Shown in pieces: positions 36,701 through 48,753 of a DNA stretch of 64,000 nt; the stretch's first letter is position 1, and each line of letters starts with the position of its first letter. The stretch is from Stereum hirsutum FP-91666 SS1 (Eukaryota; Basidiomycota; Agaricomycetes; Russulales; Stereaceae): assembly GCF_000264905.1 (NCBI RefSeq), contig NW_006763149.1, positions 1-64,000 of the forward strand, in the 5' to 3' direction. A model generated the notes under the pieces. It was not told where the DNA came from. It made no database searches and was given only the letters and a program-made list of their open reading frames with translations. A program made the translations under genes and the position numbers.

Positions 36701-37294
36701 CACAGATGAGAATGAACGTACCTCCTCTTTGAACTCGGGATAACGACGGGCCAGTTCGTAGTAGACATCAGAGGACAGATCCTTGAAGCGGGAGGTCGGG
36801 AGGGTGGCTAGTTTCTGGCGAGCCTGGTTCCGTTTCGGATGAAAGTCGTCTCGGACGGGCAAGAATGGAACTGATAATTGTGGAAGGTGAGATAAAGGCT
36901 AAATGAAAGCATACACAAAGTCAAGGCGCACTTTCATTAGAATCTGAGTTGTTCTTCCGACGGATGAGTTCATCATAAACGTCCGTGGAGAGTTCCTGGA
37001 ACTGCTGTCTGGTGAGTCTGGTGAGCTTCTGTCGCGCAGTCGAGCGCGAGTTTGCAGGTTCTGTGACAACAGTCTAAGACTCGGAAATTCGGGATGAGAA
37101 AGAATGAACAGACCCTTTGCGAGATATGAAGCGAGGTATCTTGAGAGCTCTTCGAAATGAGTGCGGGCTATGAGCCTGGGATCAAGGGGGGTGGCATCCT
37201 TGATGGGCCGGTAAGACTCTGTTCGATAGTTTGAGATGCCCGAGTAAGAGGTGTTTGTGGGGGAAACAGCGCGGCCTGCTGCTGTGCGTCGCAT
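33702..37294 (-). CDS. SPA2: Spa2-like polarisome scaffold (GIT/SHD family)
   Basis: Spa2 organises polarised growth at hyphal tips by binding Pea2/Bud6-like partners, formins and MAP kinase modules. The protein of roughly 1,000 residues reads from ATG 37294 to TGA 33702-33704 through several introns. The N-terminus has a short segment with FEELSRYLASYLAK, then two Spa2 homology repeats: ARQKLTRLTRQQFQELSTDVY near 37000 and ARQKLATLPTSRFKDLSSDVY near 36790. A long disordered Ser/Pro/Asp-rich middle follows, then a coiled coil (about 35640-35000; LEDELEELRR, LQRSKEREARRAREDDEELA). The C-terminal helical domain ends in QTESIVYAIQSVLSGVR and HANHLSEVQSMPEV near the stop. The arrangement (two SHD repeats, coiled coil, C-terminal helical domain) matches fungal Spa2. 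Confidence 0.92.
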
Positions 37295-37637
37295 AGTGGG
37301 TGGTGTAGAGGGATGGGTATATTGTGAGGGATGGGAGCAAGGAGGACGACGATGGTTGGGTGTTGCACAGGCCTTTCCCTCAATCCATCTTTCAATCGTG
37401 CGACTAACACGCCCCAGCCCAAGCACGTGTCCCTTAGCTCCGCTCTGGGCCACAATCTAGCTCCGCCTACGATCTACTACGATCCGAGACGTAGCGTGGC
37501 TACGATTGATTGAAGCAGTGCTACGGTTGTTTGTATCAACACTACGATGCGCCACAACGGAGGCTATCACATGGGACGACTCGCAAGAGCTATGACGCCA
37601 CAACTGCTCCTCCCTCTTTCTTTCCCAAACGACGACC
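37295..37637. promoter_or_regulatory. Shared divergent promoter, SPA2 / lipase
   Basis: These 343 bases separate divergent starts. No TATA box or known operator stands out. Confidence 0.45.
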
Positions 37638-39342
37638 ATGCCTCGAGTCCCTTTCGTCAGTCGTCTGCACGCGCACGAATATCTGGCAGTCCTCGTCAGT
37701 CTAATTCTTGCCGCCCTCGAGTCTGTCCTCCACATAGTCATTCTTTTCCTCCCAAGGCCCATCATCGCCTGGTTTCACGACCGTTCAAAGCTCATCTTCC
37801 ATCGAATCGCAGGTGCACCGGCACCCCGCTCGGCAGAACGTCGTGTCGCAGACAAAATCAGAAAGGCTCAGGACTTTCAGGAGCTCTGTAGAATCTTCGG
37901 CTACCACCACGAGGACCATGTCGTCCTCACCAAGGACGGCTACTGTCTCGGTCTCCATCGTCTTCCTGCTCGCAAAGGTCAAGCCCCTCCGCTTCCCGGT
38001 ATAGCCACCAACAAGCCTGTCGTATATCTTCACCACGGTCTTCTCATGAACTCCGAGGTCTGGGTCTGCCTCACAGACCCCCAACGCTCTCTTCCCTTCG
38101 TTCTCGCCGAACTGGGCTTCGACGTTTGGTTGGGTAACAACCGAGGCAATAAGTACTCGAAGAAATCCATTCACTACGACCCAAACTCCACCAAATTCTG
38201 GGACTTCAGCATCGACGACTTTGCATGGCGTGATATCCCCGACTCTATCCAATACATCCTCGACCTTACTCACGCGAAGAGCCTCAGCTATATCGGATTC
38301 AGCCAGGGCACCGCTCAGGCTTTCGCCGCCCTCAGCATACACCCGGAGCTGAACCAGAGAGTCAACCTCTTCATCGCCTTGGCACCTGCTATGAGTCCCG
38401 CCGGTCTGGCAGCTCCGCTCGTGGACGGCTTGATGAAAGCTTCGTGAGTCACATATCATCACAACTTTGGTCAAGTCTTTGACCTTCTCTCCAGCCCGAC
38501 ACTGTTATTCCTTATATTCGGCCGTAGGGCCATCTTATCCTCTGCTATTATGTGGCAGCAAATTCTGTATCCACCCATCTTTTCACGTGTACTCGATGTT
38601 TCCCTCGATTTCCTCTTCTCATGGCGCTCAAAGAACATCACACCAACTCAAGTCTGTAACTTCAGTTCAAGGCTGCATATTATCTTCTGACCCATAAATT
38701 GCCATCTAGAAACTCGCCGCCTATGCTCATCTCTATTCCTTCGCATCCACCAAATCCGTCGTCCACTGGTTCCAAATCATGCGCAACGCCCGTTTCCTCA
38801 TGTACGACGACGACGCCTACGCCCACATACACCTCCCCTCTCCCTCCATCTCGCTCTCCACCCCCGCCCAAAGCCCATCCCTCAACGCCCTCTCATCCCG
38901 CAAGACGAAGAACTCCACGGCGAACACCGGATACAGTCCTGCCACGTTCCCCACACGGAACATCTCGACGTCCATCGTCTTGCTGTACGGCGATACGGAT
39001 TCGCTGGTCGATATCGACACGATGTTGGCTGCCTTGCCTCCGTCGAAGGACAGAGTCGAGGTGAGGCGCTTGCACGGGTATGAGCATCTGGATGTCATCT
39101 GGGGCAAGGACGTGCATAAGGACGTTATACCCCACGTCATCGAGGCATTGATGCGGCATGGGAAGGAGAAGGGGATCGCTGGCATGGACAGTATTGGCGC
39201 AATGCCCGAGGGGCTCAACGGGTTGGATGGTGCGGAGGTAGACGGTGCAGAGGGAATAAGCTTTGGTACGGAGAAAGGTCTGAGAACTAATGGGAAAAGC
39301 AGCGGGTATGGTACTATGACGGAGACGGAGACCGATGCATAG
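37638..39342 (+). CDS. Steryl ester hydrolase / acid lipase-like, membrane anchored
   Basis: The protein belongs to the alpha/beta-hydrolase lipase group of yeast Tgl1/Yeh1, which hydrolyses steryl esters at lipid droplets or the plasma membrane. It starts at ATG 37638, has three main exons and stops at 39340-39342. A hydrophobic N-terminal anchor (residues about 14-45; LVSLILAALESVLHIVILFL) precedes the lipase segment FGYHHEDHVVLTKDGYCLGL. The oxyanion region is VVYLHHGLLMNSEVWV and the nucleophile elbow is YIGFSQGTAQAF. The probable Asp is in LLYGDTDSLVD and the His in GYEHLDVIWGKD. FDVWLGNNRGNKYSKKSI is typical of the family. The tail is Gly-rich and disordered. Its 3' end touches the duplicated block starting at 39368. 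Confidence 0.92.
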
Positions 39343-39367
39343 CCGAGAGAGGATTATGGCAAGTCAT

Positions 39368-41296
39368 AGCGAGCAGGTAGTGGACATGATACCCTTATAA
39401 TATTTATTCACACCCATCTTGGCCCTACTCTACATCTACATCTACATCTACATCTACTGATGTTCAATCTAACTAGCATAGGGGCAGGCCCTAGTTTGTG
39501 CCGCCATCACGCCTATGTCGGTCCATAGCTTTCTCCATCCACTGTAGTGGCAAGACTTCGCAGTCGTATAACTATCCACCAATCTACCTCCGATTCCTCA
39601 GAACGCATAGTGCTCGCAAATGGCATATCTTGGCTTAGATTGCCTCGAGCAACGTTCGCTTTTCATCCTCGTTCTAATTTGATTCTACCAAATGGCCCTG
39701 GTCTCTGTCAAAAATACATCTGCGGGCACGTAGGTCAAGAGATGACAACGACAGAACTACAGTCCTGCGAGTAACTCCTTCATGCTCGGTGACCTGACAC
39801 GCAAGTCGAAATCGAAGGGGACGGGTATTCTACATCGACGCAGCAGTTAGCATCTCGTCCATGCTCGAGATTGTCGATACGAGTTGGAGGAATGATACGA
39901 ACGAAACTGCGCCAGCAGTGCAATCCACAGTGACAGGCTTTAGCTTTCCCTGCTCATCCATTGACGACACAATGTCGAAGGAAGCCAATATCGATACGAT
40001 GGCCGCCCACACGGCCTCTGTAGCGAACCATCGACCTGGGCATACCCTATTACTCATAGCGCCGTGAGCACAGCTGTGGCCCAATGAAGATTGCGACGAA
40101 AAGTAGTACTGACCGCCTTCCGTAGCCAAATGCGAAGTCGCTATAGTCCTTGCATCCGTCCCCGAAGCAGCGTTCTGGCCTGAACACTTCCGGGTCTGGA
40201 TAGATCTCCGAGTTGTGCAGTATCGACCTGCAAATTCGACACAAGTAAGCAAGACATGCCCAAACTGCTATAGATCGGTAGAAGTACCAGCTGTTTGCCA
40301 TCACCAGAGCGCCCTGAGGGATATGGTATCCTTTATGTACTTCGTCACTCGTTGCCTGGTGCGGTACTCCTATCCATTCGTACAAAAAATCAGAGCACCA
40401 GTCATAACGGTGTATTTCACGGAATACGCACCCATGGGAAGGATTACTCCCCAACGCATGCACTCTTTGATCAGTGCATCAATGTACAGCAATTGGTCTC
40501 GATGTTTGAAGGTCGGTCAAATATCGACACCAATGACGCGATCGACTTCTGCCTGAGCTTTTTCTTGCACCGATGGATGGGTGACCATGGCTAGAACGAA
40601 GGTTTGTAAAAAGGAGCTGGTCTAGAAAGCCAAAAAAAAAAAAGGGGGGGGGGGGTTTAATATCAGCACTATAAACCCGCAAAGCGCGAGACCATACCGT
40701 ATCTATGCCCGCTAGATTCGGGAAAAGGGATCAACGAATCTATTGGGATGGTGAGCCAACGACCCAAAGCGACTGTACCAGCGTGAGCGACACCGATACT
40801 GTCTCTTGCGATAATCTCGTCGTCCTCGTTATCATCCACACCAACTTACGCACTGGTAAAGTGTGGCCGGAAGGAAGCGTGCGAGTGACTGGAATTCTGG
40901 GACCTGGGCAGAAGAATCGGGTCTCCTTCTGCCGCGTAGCATTGGCCCATACTACCGTTCTATGAGAGCATTGTCCTCAGCGCGCGCAATCTATAAGGAA
41001 CAAAATAATTCACTCACCGGCTGTGTCAACGTATGCCTCACATATGGTACTTACTAATCAGCATCCCGTCCGACAATCAATTTTACGAGGGCTTCAGAGT
41101 CTCCAGAGTGGCTGCCGGTAGCATTCGAAAAGCCGAGAATGAGCATAGCTTGTCTCATTCTAAGAGCAGGTTGAATCACATCCGCTAAGCTCTACCACGC
41201 TGACACCAAACGAAGGAAAGCGCATAACGTACTCTTTGGCGACTGCCGTTCGTGAAACAATACACACGCCCGGCAAGAGCCGGCGGAGTCTGATTA
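39368..41296. repeat. Segmental duplication, copy A
   Basis: From TAGCGAGCAG at about 39368 to GATTAC at about 41296 this block is closely similar to copy B at 58126-61894, in the same orientation and about 18.8 kb away. The match covers the P450 C-terminal half and its 3' flank. A final stretch of about 120 bases is nearly identical (41170-41290 versus 61768-61890). Copy A lacks the 1.9 kb that copy B carries between about 59585 and 61505. A (CTACAT)4 repeat lies at 39434-39457. Confidence 0.88.
39757..40850 (-). pseudogene. Cytochrome P450, C-terminal half only (copy A)
   Basis: The fragment covers the I helix to the C-terminus of a P450. Reading leftward: DDEIIARDSIGVAHAG, a GIDT mini-exon, VILPMG, IPHQATSDEVHKGYHIPQG, YPDPEVFRPERCF, FAFGYGRR|VCPGRWFATEAV (heme Cys) and the end LRVRSPSMKELLAGL with stop at 39757-39759. 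The N-terminal half is absent. The acceptor before the GIDT mini-exon reads GCGG here but GCAG in copy B, so it has lost its AG. An intron contains A12 followed by G12 (40632-40655). With half the gene missing it cannot make a working P450. Confidence 0.85.
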
Positions 41297-41469
41297 CCCA
41301 TTATGATTACTTACTACAGTGCTGGTCTTCCGATTTTTCCTCAGGTTTGTTCCTTGTTCCTTCGATCTTTGTGTCCGCAGGGTTCATAACCGTAACAAGT
41401 TTGAAGTGACGCTATTGGTCAGTGCAGAGCGTTCAAGAGAGTGATCCTAATCATCCATCCAACATATCG

Positions 41470-44060
41470 TCACATATCCCGATCCTCGTCGACATTCAAT
41501 ATTAATGTCGTATAATACCTGATTATCTCGATAAAATCATCCACTCGAATTCCTGTAGCAATATCGGAGATATCAGCCAGGCCACATAAATATAACACCA
41601 AAGGGAACACCGTACGCTCGTTCTTGGTGTGGACACCCGGCATCTTCAGATTTGTTGCTTCACCCGCATTCCAGTGCGCATAGCGAAATATGTGCTTCGT
41701 CAACTTCCAGTAGTATTTCGTATCTGCAATGTGACACACAATTATCAGACTTGGCTGCCAGTCTGAACTAGTCAGACGTGTGTAAGTGGAGTTGCCGACG
41801 CACCAGTATTCCCGCTCTTCATTCCTGGACTAACCACCAACCCATTCGCCCCTGCATCCAGACCCCTATGCATCGCATACGCTGCCTTCACCGACCCGCT
41901 CAGCACCCGGAACGGTGCATCATCTGTAGGCGAGACGGGAGCCGGCTCGCGTCCGCGTCCCTCAGGTCTCGAAAGTATGAGGGAGCCGTAGGTGGGTTCG
42001 TCGAGTTCGGTGGTGATTCGTTTGTCAAAGGCAACGTAACTGAGGTTGAAGTGAGAGATTGAAGATTGAAGAGCTTGCGTGTCATGCAGTTCGGTTTCGG
42101 CTATCGAGCTACACCACAAGAATATTGGAGATGTCCGCTGAGAGCGTGACGACAATGACACACCTGTCAGTGGAAACCCTGTGGTTCACTATGGCCCACG
42201 CGCTCTCTGGCAACGCATTCGTTTTCTCTCCACCTCTCACGATATCGATCGCCTGCGTAGTACTGAATAAGGTCTTCGTCGTCACGTCCTCGCTCATGAG
42301 CTCCTCAATTATCTTTAGCGACTCGTTCGACTGGGCAGAGGAAATTATGTGAGAACGGAGGGAGGAATTGAGAGAGGGTGCATGTGCGGCCAAGCATTGA
42401 AACTTGAGGTAGATCGGAGTCGTACGGGTTAGAATCGGTTGGAAGGGATGAGCTTCAAGTTCCCCTAGGAGCGAGCCTAGGATACCGATGCTCTAGTACG
42501 AAATATCAGAATTTACGAGATGCTTTGAGAGGCCGAGCGTACTGTATGTGCCGGTGGCGTACTGGAGTGGCCTCCAGGGGTTTTAATCTCAATCCGAGCA
42601 TTAAACGAGCCTAATTAGGACGTCTTTAAGTCTTGTGAAACACATAAAGACAGAGCAAGGAATATCATGAGCCTGCCTTTTTCTGCAATACCAATTGTGG
42701 CTAGTGTCGTCCCGTGCTGGTGTGCGAAGCCACCTGCGTACCAGCCGTAATTAGACAAAAAGTCACCAAAGAGGTGCTTGGCCCCAAGTGCACATGCCTC
42801 ACCTCCTTCATCAACAAGCATGGATAAGCTATCTGGACCATAGGTGTCCACAAGAAATTCCCCGATGTGTCGAGCACCCTGCAATCGCGAAACGTCTCAT
42901 CAGTACAGCTTCCGGGAATGTGATCATGGTCCAAAAATATAATCACATTGTAACCGCCGATCTCTTCGTCGAAGCCGAAAGCGAACATGACGGTGCGAGA
43001 GGGGCTGAAAGACTGTTCGAGCAGCATCTCCATGGTTGACCTTAGTGCCATTACATCAGCTCCTTCCCCGCTGTTCGATGTAATGGGGACGCACATAAGT
43101 CCTACGAGTCCACTTTTGTCATCTACTGAGCCTCTTCCCCAGAGGGACTCTCCTATATAACATGTGAGCCCAACTCACTCCATCGCGGGGGCATTGGTGG
43201 TTCACCATCGTAGTAACCAGAGTATGGAGGATGTTGCCACTCGTCATAAGTCTCGTGTGGAACCGGGACGACGTCTACAATTTATGAGTAAAGGCAAACA
43301 CACTTTGAGGTCACAGTAGAAGCTGAGCATAGTGACGGGACATCTATACACACCTTGGTGCGCATTCAGAAGAATTGGCTTGAGAGACTTGTTCGAACCT
43401 TCCCAAACGTAGAGCAAGCCATAAGTGTTAACCTTTGTGAGTTGAGATGATTCGTGGCTGCAGTATGCGAAAAACACGATTTTTAGTGAGCCAGTCAGAC
43501 ATGGATTGAGAGCGAGCCACTGACACTCGAGGAAACGCTTGAGACAGATATTGGTGAAAGACAGCGAATTTATCCCAGCGTGAATCGATACCTACTTCCC
43601 CCATTTGGTCATACGTCTCGGTCCTGATAACGCGCATGCATGAGCGAAACCACTGGGTGCTCGTAGGGATGCATGGCTTACTCTACTCTGACGGCGCCAC
43701 CAAGCTAGATGATATCATCGGCACATTATCTCCTCCCTCAGCTTAGCATGGACTCACCCAATCAACCATCCTCGATCGAAACTCCTCGGTACCATAGGCC
43801 GCCTCCAGGCGTTGAGATATATCGCGGTTCTCTCGAGGGTACAAGGGCAAAACTTGTGGGCAAAGCTCTTCTGATGCAGCTTGATAGGAAGTATTCGCGA
43901 GAACGACCGGAAGTTTTGGATGAGAGATGGAAGCCCGAAAAATTAAGGCATAGATAAAGATAACAGAGAGTAGAGAGGCCCCGCCGCCACATAGATATCG
44001 TCCTCGAGACGTTGGAGTGGGCAGCTTCGTCGTATAGCGAGCTAGCGGGATACTCATCAT
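41470..44060 (-). CDS. M20 family carboxypeptidase S-like metallopeptidase
   Basis: Members of this family cleave C-terminal residues in the fungal vacuole using two zinc ions. The start is ATG 44060 and the stop is 41470-41472, with about ten exons. A signal anchor (LLSVIFIYALIFRA, residues about 30-45) precedes the enzyme. Motifs: RWDKFAVFHQYLSQAFPRV, LLNAHQ|DVVPVP (first zinc His and Asp), HPPYSGYYDG|ESLWGRGSVDDKSGLVGLM, FAFGFDEEIGG (catalytic Glu pair), MLVDEGG, TPGGHSSTPPAHT, LPESAWAIVNHR and SGNTGASATPLTH. The dimerisation domain is present. One intron (42676-42611) appears to begin with GC rather than GT. I found no stop or frameshift, so it is probably functional. It is divergent from DPH5. 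Confidence 0.88.
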
Positions 44061-44527
44061 GCACCAAGTGGTATGGATCAAGACCAGATTTGGCTTGGTG
44101 ACAGCTTTAGCGCTACGCTCCGAGTGGTATCAGGCAGCTCAAAGGACAGAAGAATGTACAACTTGAAGGTGGCGGTCTGAGGCGACAGGTGTGGCGACGA
44201 GTATTGGCGTGATTGAGGCGAAAGGAAGAGATATGGTGGGTCCGCGGTCTCGAGATAGCCATATAGATATGCTCCCGTGTGCGGGAGATGCTGAGAGCTA
44301 ACATCTCGTCGTGGGTCGCGCTAGCTTCAGCCGTCCGAACTTGCCATTCTATTCAAAGGCCATGCGCCAACCAGCCGGCTCGGCTTTCTCCGTTCGCGGG
44401 CTTTCTCTCCAATTTCTTTATGTTTACTATCTCATACATCATCTGCTCAGATTCTAGTCGAAGACATCGCGCTTTATCGACGTCTCTACGTTTATTTGAG
44501 CGCTTGATTTCTAAAGCCAACTATACG
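44061..44527. promoter_or_regulatory. Divergent promoter, M20 peptidase / DPH5
   Basis: These 467 bases separate the two starts. No repeat or recognised motif was seen. Confidence 0.45.
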
Positions 44528-45681
44528 ATGTTCTACGTCATTGGACTGGGACTTTCCGATGAAAAAGACATTACTGTCCGCGGCCTCGAAGTAGGTCCCT
44601 ATCCTCCTTTACTTCATTTTAAAAACATCTTACCCACCCTGAGCCGCCCTGAAAATGACAGGCAGTCAAAGGCTCTTCGAGAGTTTATCTTGAAGCCTAC
44701 ACGAGCATTCTGATGGTCCAGAAAGAACGCCTGGCAAGTGCACATTCCGAATATGAGACTGGTTGTGGCCCAAGGCTAAAACTGATGATGGATTGTTTGC
44801 AAGGATGCAGGAAGCGTTCTACGGAAAGGAACTCATATTGGCGGACAGAGACATGGTTGAGACGGAGAGCGATGAGATTCTGCGGGATGCTGACAAAGAG
44901 GATATCTCTCTGCTCGTAGTCGGAGATCCTTTCGGGTGCGTTCCTCCAAGTAGTCCTCTTATACCGCCACTCAACATTGCTCGGTGTCAACAGCGCAACG
45001 ACGCACACCGACATCATCCTTCGTGCCCGTAGCCTCAAGATCCCCACCCACGTCATCCACAATGCCTCCATCATGAACGCTATAGGGGCTTGTGGCCTGC
45101 AACTCTACAACTTCGGTCAAACTGTGTCGCTCGTTTTCTTCACCGATTCCTGGAAACCAGACAGCTTTTATGATCGCGTCAAAGAAAATGCGGATCTGGG
45201 AATGCATACTCTTGTCCTTCTGGATATAAAGGTGAAGGAACAGAGCGAAGAAAACCTCGCAAGGTGCGCTATTCCTTGTCCTTTCCCATCCCATAAAAGC
45301 GTGTCTGATTCGTGTCATCTTCCGCCCATATGTAGGGGACGCAAGATCTATGAACCTCCACGCTACATGTCCATCCCTCTCGCCGTCTCACAGCTCCTGG
45401 AAGTCGAGTCGACCCGCCAATCTGGCATCCTATCCCCAGAAACGACGCTCGCTATCGCCGTGTCTCGTGTAGGCGGAGGAGAGCACCAGCGGATCGTGTG
45501 CGGGACGCTTCAAGAGCTTAGCGAGCAGCCCGACGATGTGTACGGTGAGCCTCTGCATAGTCTGGTTATTGTTGGGAAAAGACTGCACCATCTAGAGGCA
45601 GAGTACGCCGAGTCGTATGCTGTCAATAAAGAGAATTGGATTACAGTGGCGAAGAATGTGTACCAATGTAATTTTGATTGA
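44528..45681 (+). CDS. DPH5: Diphthine methyl ester synthase
   Basis: Dph5 is the S-adenosylmethionine-dependent methyltransferase that builds diphthamide on elongation factor 2. The protein is close to 300 residues, starting at ATG 44528 with five or so exons. It opens with [21 protein letters not shown] and continues with [26 protein letters not shown] and [23 protein letters not shown], the SAM-binding region. [27 protein letters not shown] follows, then [34 protein letters not shown] and the C-terminal [19 protein letters not shown]. All family blocks are present and in order. The stop TGA is at 45679-45681. Confidence 0.96.
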
Positions 45682-46079
45682 TGTACTGAATACGCGGAGT
45701 CACAATAAAATGTACGTTAATATCGCGTCCTGTGCGCAAAATTTGTAGTTCAATTCGCATGTCTACCTGGCCTGAGTGAGCTAGTAGTGTCCCGCAGAGC
45801 TATCGCAGCACTAGACAGTACAGTCCAAGATTACCCTGCTCAACTTACGCATTAACATGACTGAATAGCACTCGTCGTGTACATCAGTGACCCTCATGAA
45901 ATGGTGTGTTCCCCAATTTGATACTAAAATGTTTTACTGTTGTCACCCAATGAACCCTCAGAGAAAAAAGATACACGCGTACAACAATCAAAGTACATCG
46001 CCAAAAGCGAAGTAGGAGCTCTACAGAATTATAAAGACAACAAACAAGATCAGTCTGGATTCTTCGTACAGCAGAACAT
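45682..46079. other. 3' intergenic between DPH5 and AsnRS
   Basis: The two genes are convergent, so this should be their 3' regions. No gene, RNA or repeat was seen. Confidence 0.5.
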
Positions 46080-48310
46080 CTATGGTGTCGCACGACCCGG
46101 CCACCTGGGGTACAGAGAACATTCCCTGTAAATCCAGTACAATCAGTATCTATTCGATAGCACGAGAATGACAAGAATTACCTGACGGTGTACCTGTTCG
46201 CCAACCAAGCCAAGAATCGCTGAAGGTTTGGAGAAAGGTCGGTATGTATGTATGTGGCGTGCACATGTGGCGAGAAACACATACCTCGACACCCAAACCA
46301 TACCCTCCATGCTCGCAAGTCCCGTATTTCCTCTGGTCCGCATACCAGTAATAGGGCGCAGCATCCATACCCTCCCTCTTATACGCAGCCAACAGCTCCT
46401 CCAGATCCGCAATCCTCATTGACCCGCCGACGATTTCGCCCACACCAGGCATGAGCAGATCACAGCTCTCCGTAAACATCTTGCCAGCCGACTGTGCTTC
46501 TTTGCCTTCCGGTGCGGCCATCTTCTTCATGTAGAATGCCTTAAGCTCGGCCGGGAAGCCGTACAAGAACACCGGGGTACCAATGATATCGGTCATTTGG
46601 CGTTCAGCCGCCTCTGCAATGTCGTCGCCGACTGCGTGATCGACCATGATGGGCTTTCCAGAATCGTCTTTGATGACATTGCCGTCAGCATCTTCGGCTT
46701 CATGCTGAATCTTGTGCTCGTTGAGCCAGGTGATAGCATCAACATAGTTGAGACGGAGGAATGGGCGGGAGGGTGGAGTGAAGGAGGGGTTGAGTTGTTT
46801 TATAAGAGTAGCAGATGTTGGGTTTTTGAGAAGACGATCCACAGTTTCGCAAATCTATCCGAAGGCGATGTGAGATAAATCAAGAGCTAAAGAGGAGAAA
46901 GACGAACAATGCTCTCGATATGATCCATGAGATCGTCAAAAGTTATGAATGCTAGCTCCGCCTCCAGATGTGTGTATTCGCTCAAGTGGCGACGGGTATG
47001 ACTACAATCTGATCAGAATGAGTATCCAAACATCACGAAGATTGACTGACCTGTTCTCGGCCCTAAAGCTCTCCTGGACACAGAAGACATCGCCCAAACT
47101 GGGTAAACATGTCTCAAGGTACAACTGGGAACTTTGAGTCAGGAATGCTGGTTGGCCGTAGTAATCAAACTTGAACAGCGTAGCACCACCCTCCACTTGC
47201 GTCTGGACCATACATGGTGGGGTTACCTCCATGAGGTCATGAGCATTGAGAGAATCTCGGAAGGAGCTGAGGAGAAGCGATCGGAGGCGTAAGACTGAAG
47301 ATGCATTCTCGCCGCGGATGACGAGGTGACGAAGATCAGCCATGATCGAAGGGTCAGATTTCTGTGATCCAGAGATCGGTTAGCTCAAGGCCATGAACGA
47401 AGAGAAAACCCCGTACTTCGTTCAATCGGTTGGTGAAAGCATCTTCACCACCTGGGGCAAGACCGACAACGCGCCAGAAGTCGACCACGAGCTCATGGCC
47501 TCCAGGAGCGGTCTTTCCGTCTGGTACCGCTTGAAGGGTACCGACAAGCTCGACGGTGGATTCGAGCGTCAGTGTGAGCGCGTCGTAAGTTTGAGCCTGG
47601 TCCAAGTCATTTAACCGGAGAAAGGTGTCACGCGACCGCAGTGACCTACTGTTGTGCCAGACAAGACCGCCTGCAGATATCCGGTACCATCTCGAAGTAC
47701 GATGAAGATGATGTCCTTCTGAGATCGTAGACGATGCACCCATCCGAGCACTCGAACGCGGCTGCCTCGGTGGGCAGTGAGATTGACTACCTTTGCCTGT
47801 GAGGAATGATATTGTCAGTCAACCAATTAGCCTCTACAATTAAGAAACCTTGTAATAAACAATAATGCTAAAGCATATCAAGCACAGATCTTGGCAAAAA
47901 AAGTACGAATGGTGAAACAATAGGTGCAATGCCTACGACGGGTTCTGTATATGTTTGCTCACCTTTACAGACTTAGGAAGACTGGTATCCTCCACCAACT
48001 TTATGTTTTTACTCTCCTCCAACAGCTTATCCCGTTTTTCCCGCTCCGCGCCTTGAGCAGCAGCCTCCTTCTCAGCGAGTTCCTCGGCCTTCTTTTTCTT
48101 CTTCTCCAGGCCGTCGGCACCTTTCTTAGCTTTCTTCAGTGCTGACTGAGTGGGCTCATCGTACGGAGTGTTGGGATCCTTTCGAACGAGAACTTTTGAA
48201 TCTTGGCCGTGCGTGAAGAGAGCGAAGGCGATGGTCGCGTATGGCGTTTCTGCGGTTCCGTTCCCAGTGGCATCCGATCCGGACGATTCGTCTATGTGGT
48301 AAGGAGACAT
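46080..48310 (-). CDS. DED81: Asparaginyl-tRNA synthetase, cytosolic
   Basis: This class IIb synthetase charges tRNA-Asn in the cytosol. The start is ATG 48310; an upstream in-frame TTG is not used. The stop TAG is at 46080-46082. An N-terminal extension ([16 protein letters not shown], then lysine-rich [19 protein letters not shown]) matches eukaryotic cytosolic AsnRS. The anticodon-binding OB fold begins [21 protein letters not shown]. The catalytic core has [33 protein letters not shown], motif 2 [20 protein letters not shown] across an intron, [15 protein letters not shown] and motif 3 [14 protein letters not shown]. The last exon adds [14 protein letters not shown]. No mitochondrial targeting signal is evident. 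About 440 bases upstream (48311-48753) separate it from the next gene on the same strand. Confidence 0.95.
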
Positions 48311-48753
48311 GCTCCGTACGTATGAGGGATGTGGAGGAGAAGCGACGCGGCAGAGGGCAAGTAGATGATGGTCGTTGACTCGGTTCAAAGCACTGATCTA
48401 CAACGGAGTCTTATCAAGTTCACACAGATTCACACGCTCTGTTCTCGAGTCACCGTGGCGAGCTTCACTGTTCCTATACTTGCACCGAAGATTTACCTGA
48501 CATGATTTATTTTCATTGCGAACGTGGCCTGAGTACTCGTTCTCTGACCCGTGAAAACTATCGACGTCTCAGACGCAGATCTCGACAAGCTCGAACGGGT
48601 GGTACAAATGAGGTGTTGCGCCGTCTGCTCCGTCTTCAGAGCGGGGTAACTATGTGCTAAAGTTTGTTTTCGGAGACCAGTATCCCTCCCCTGCGACAAA
48701 ACAAATCGTCGGACAATTCGACCTACACCATCCTCCTCATCTGCAGATCTTCG

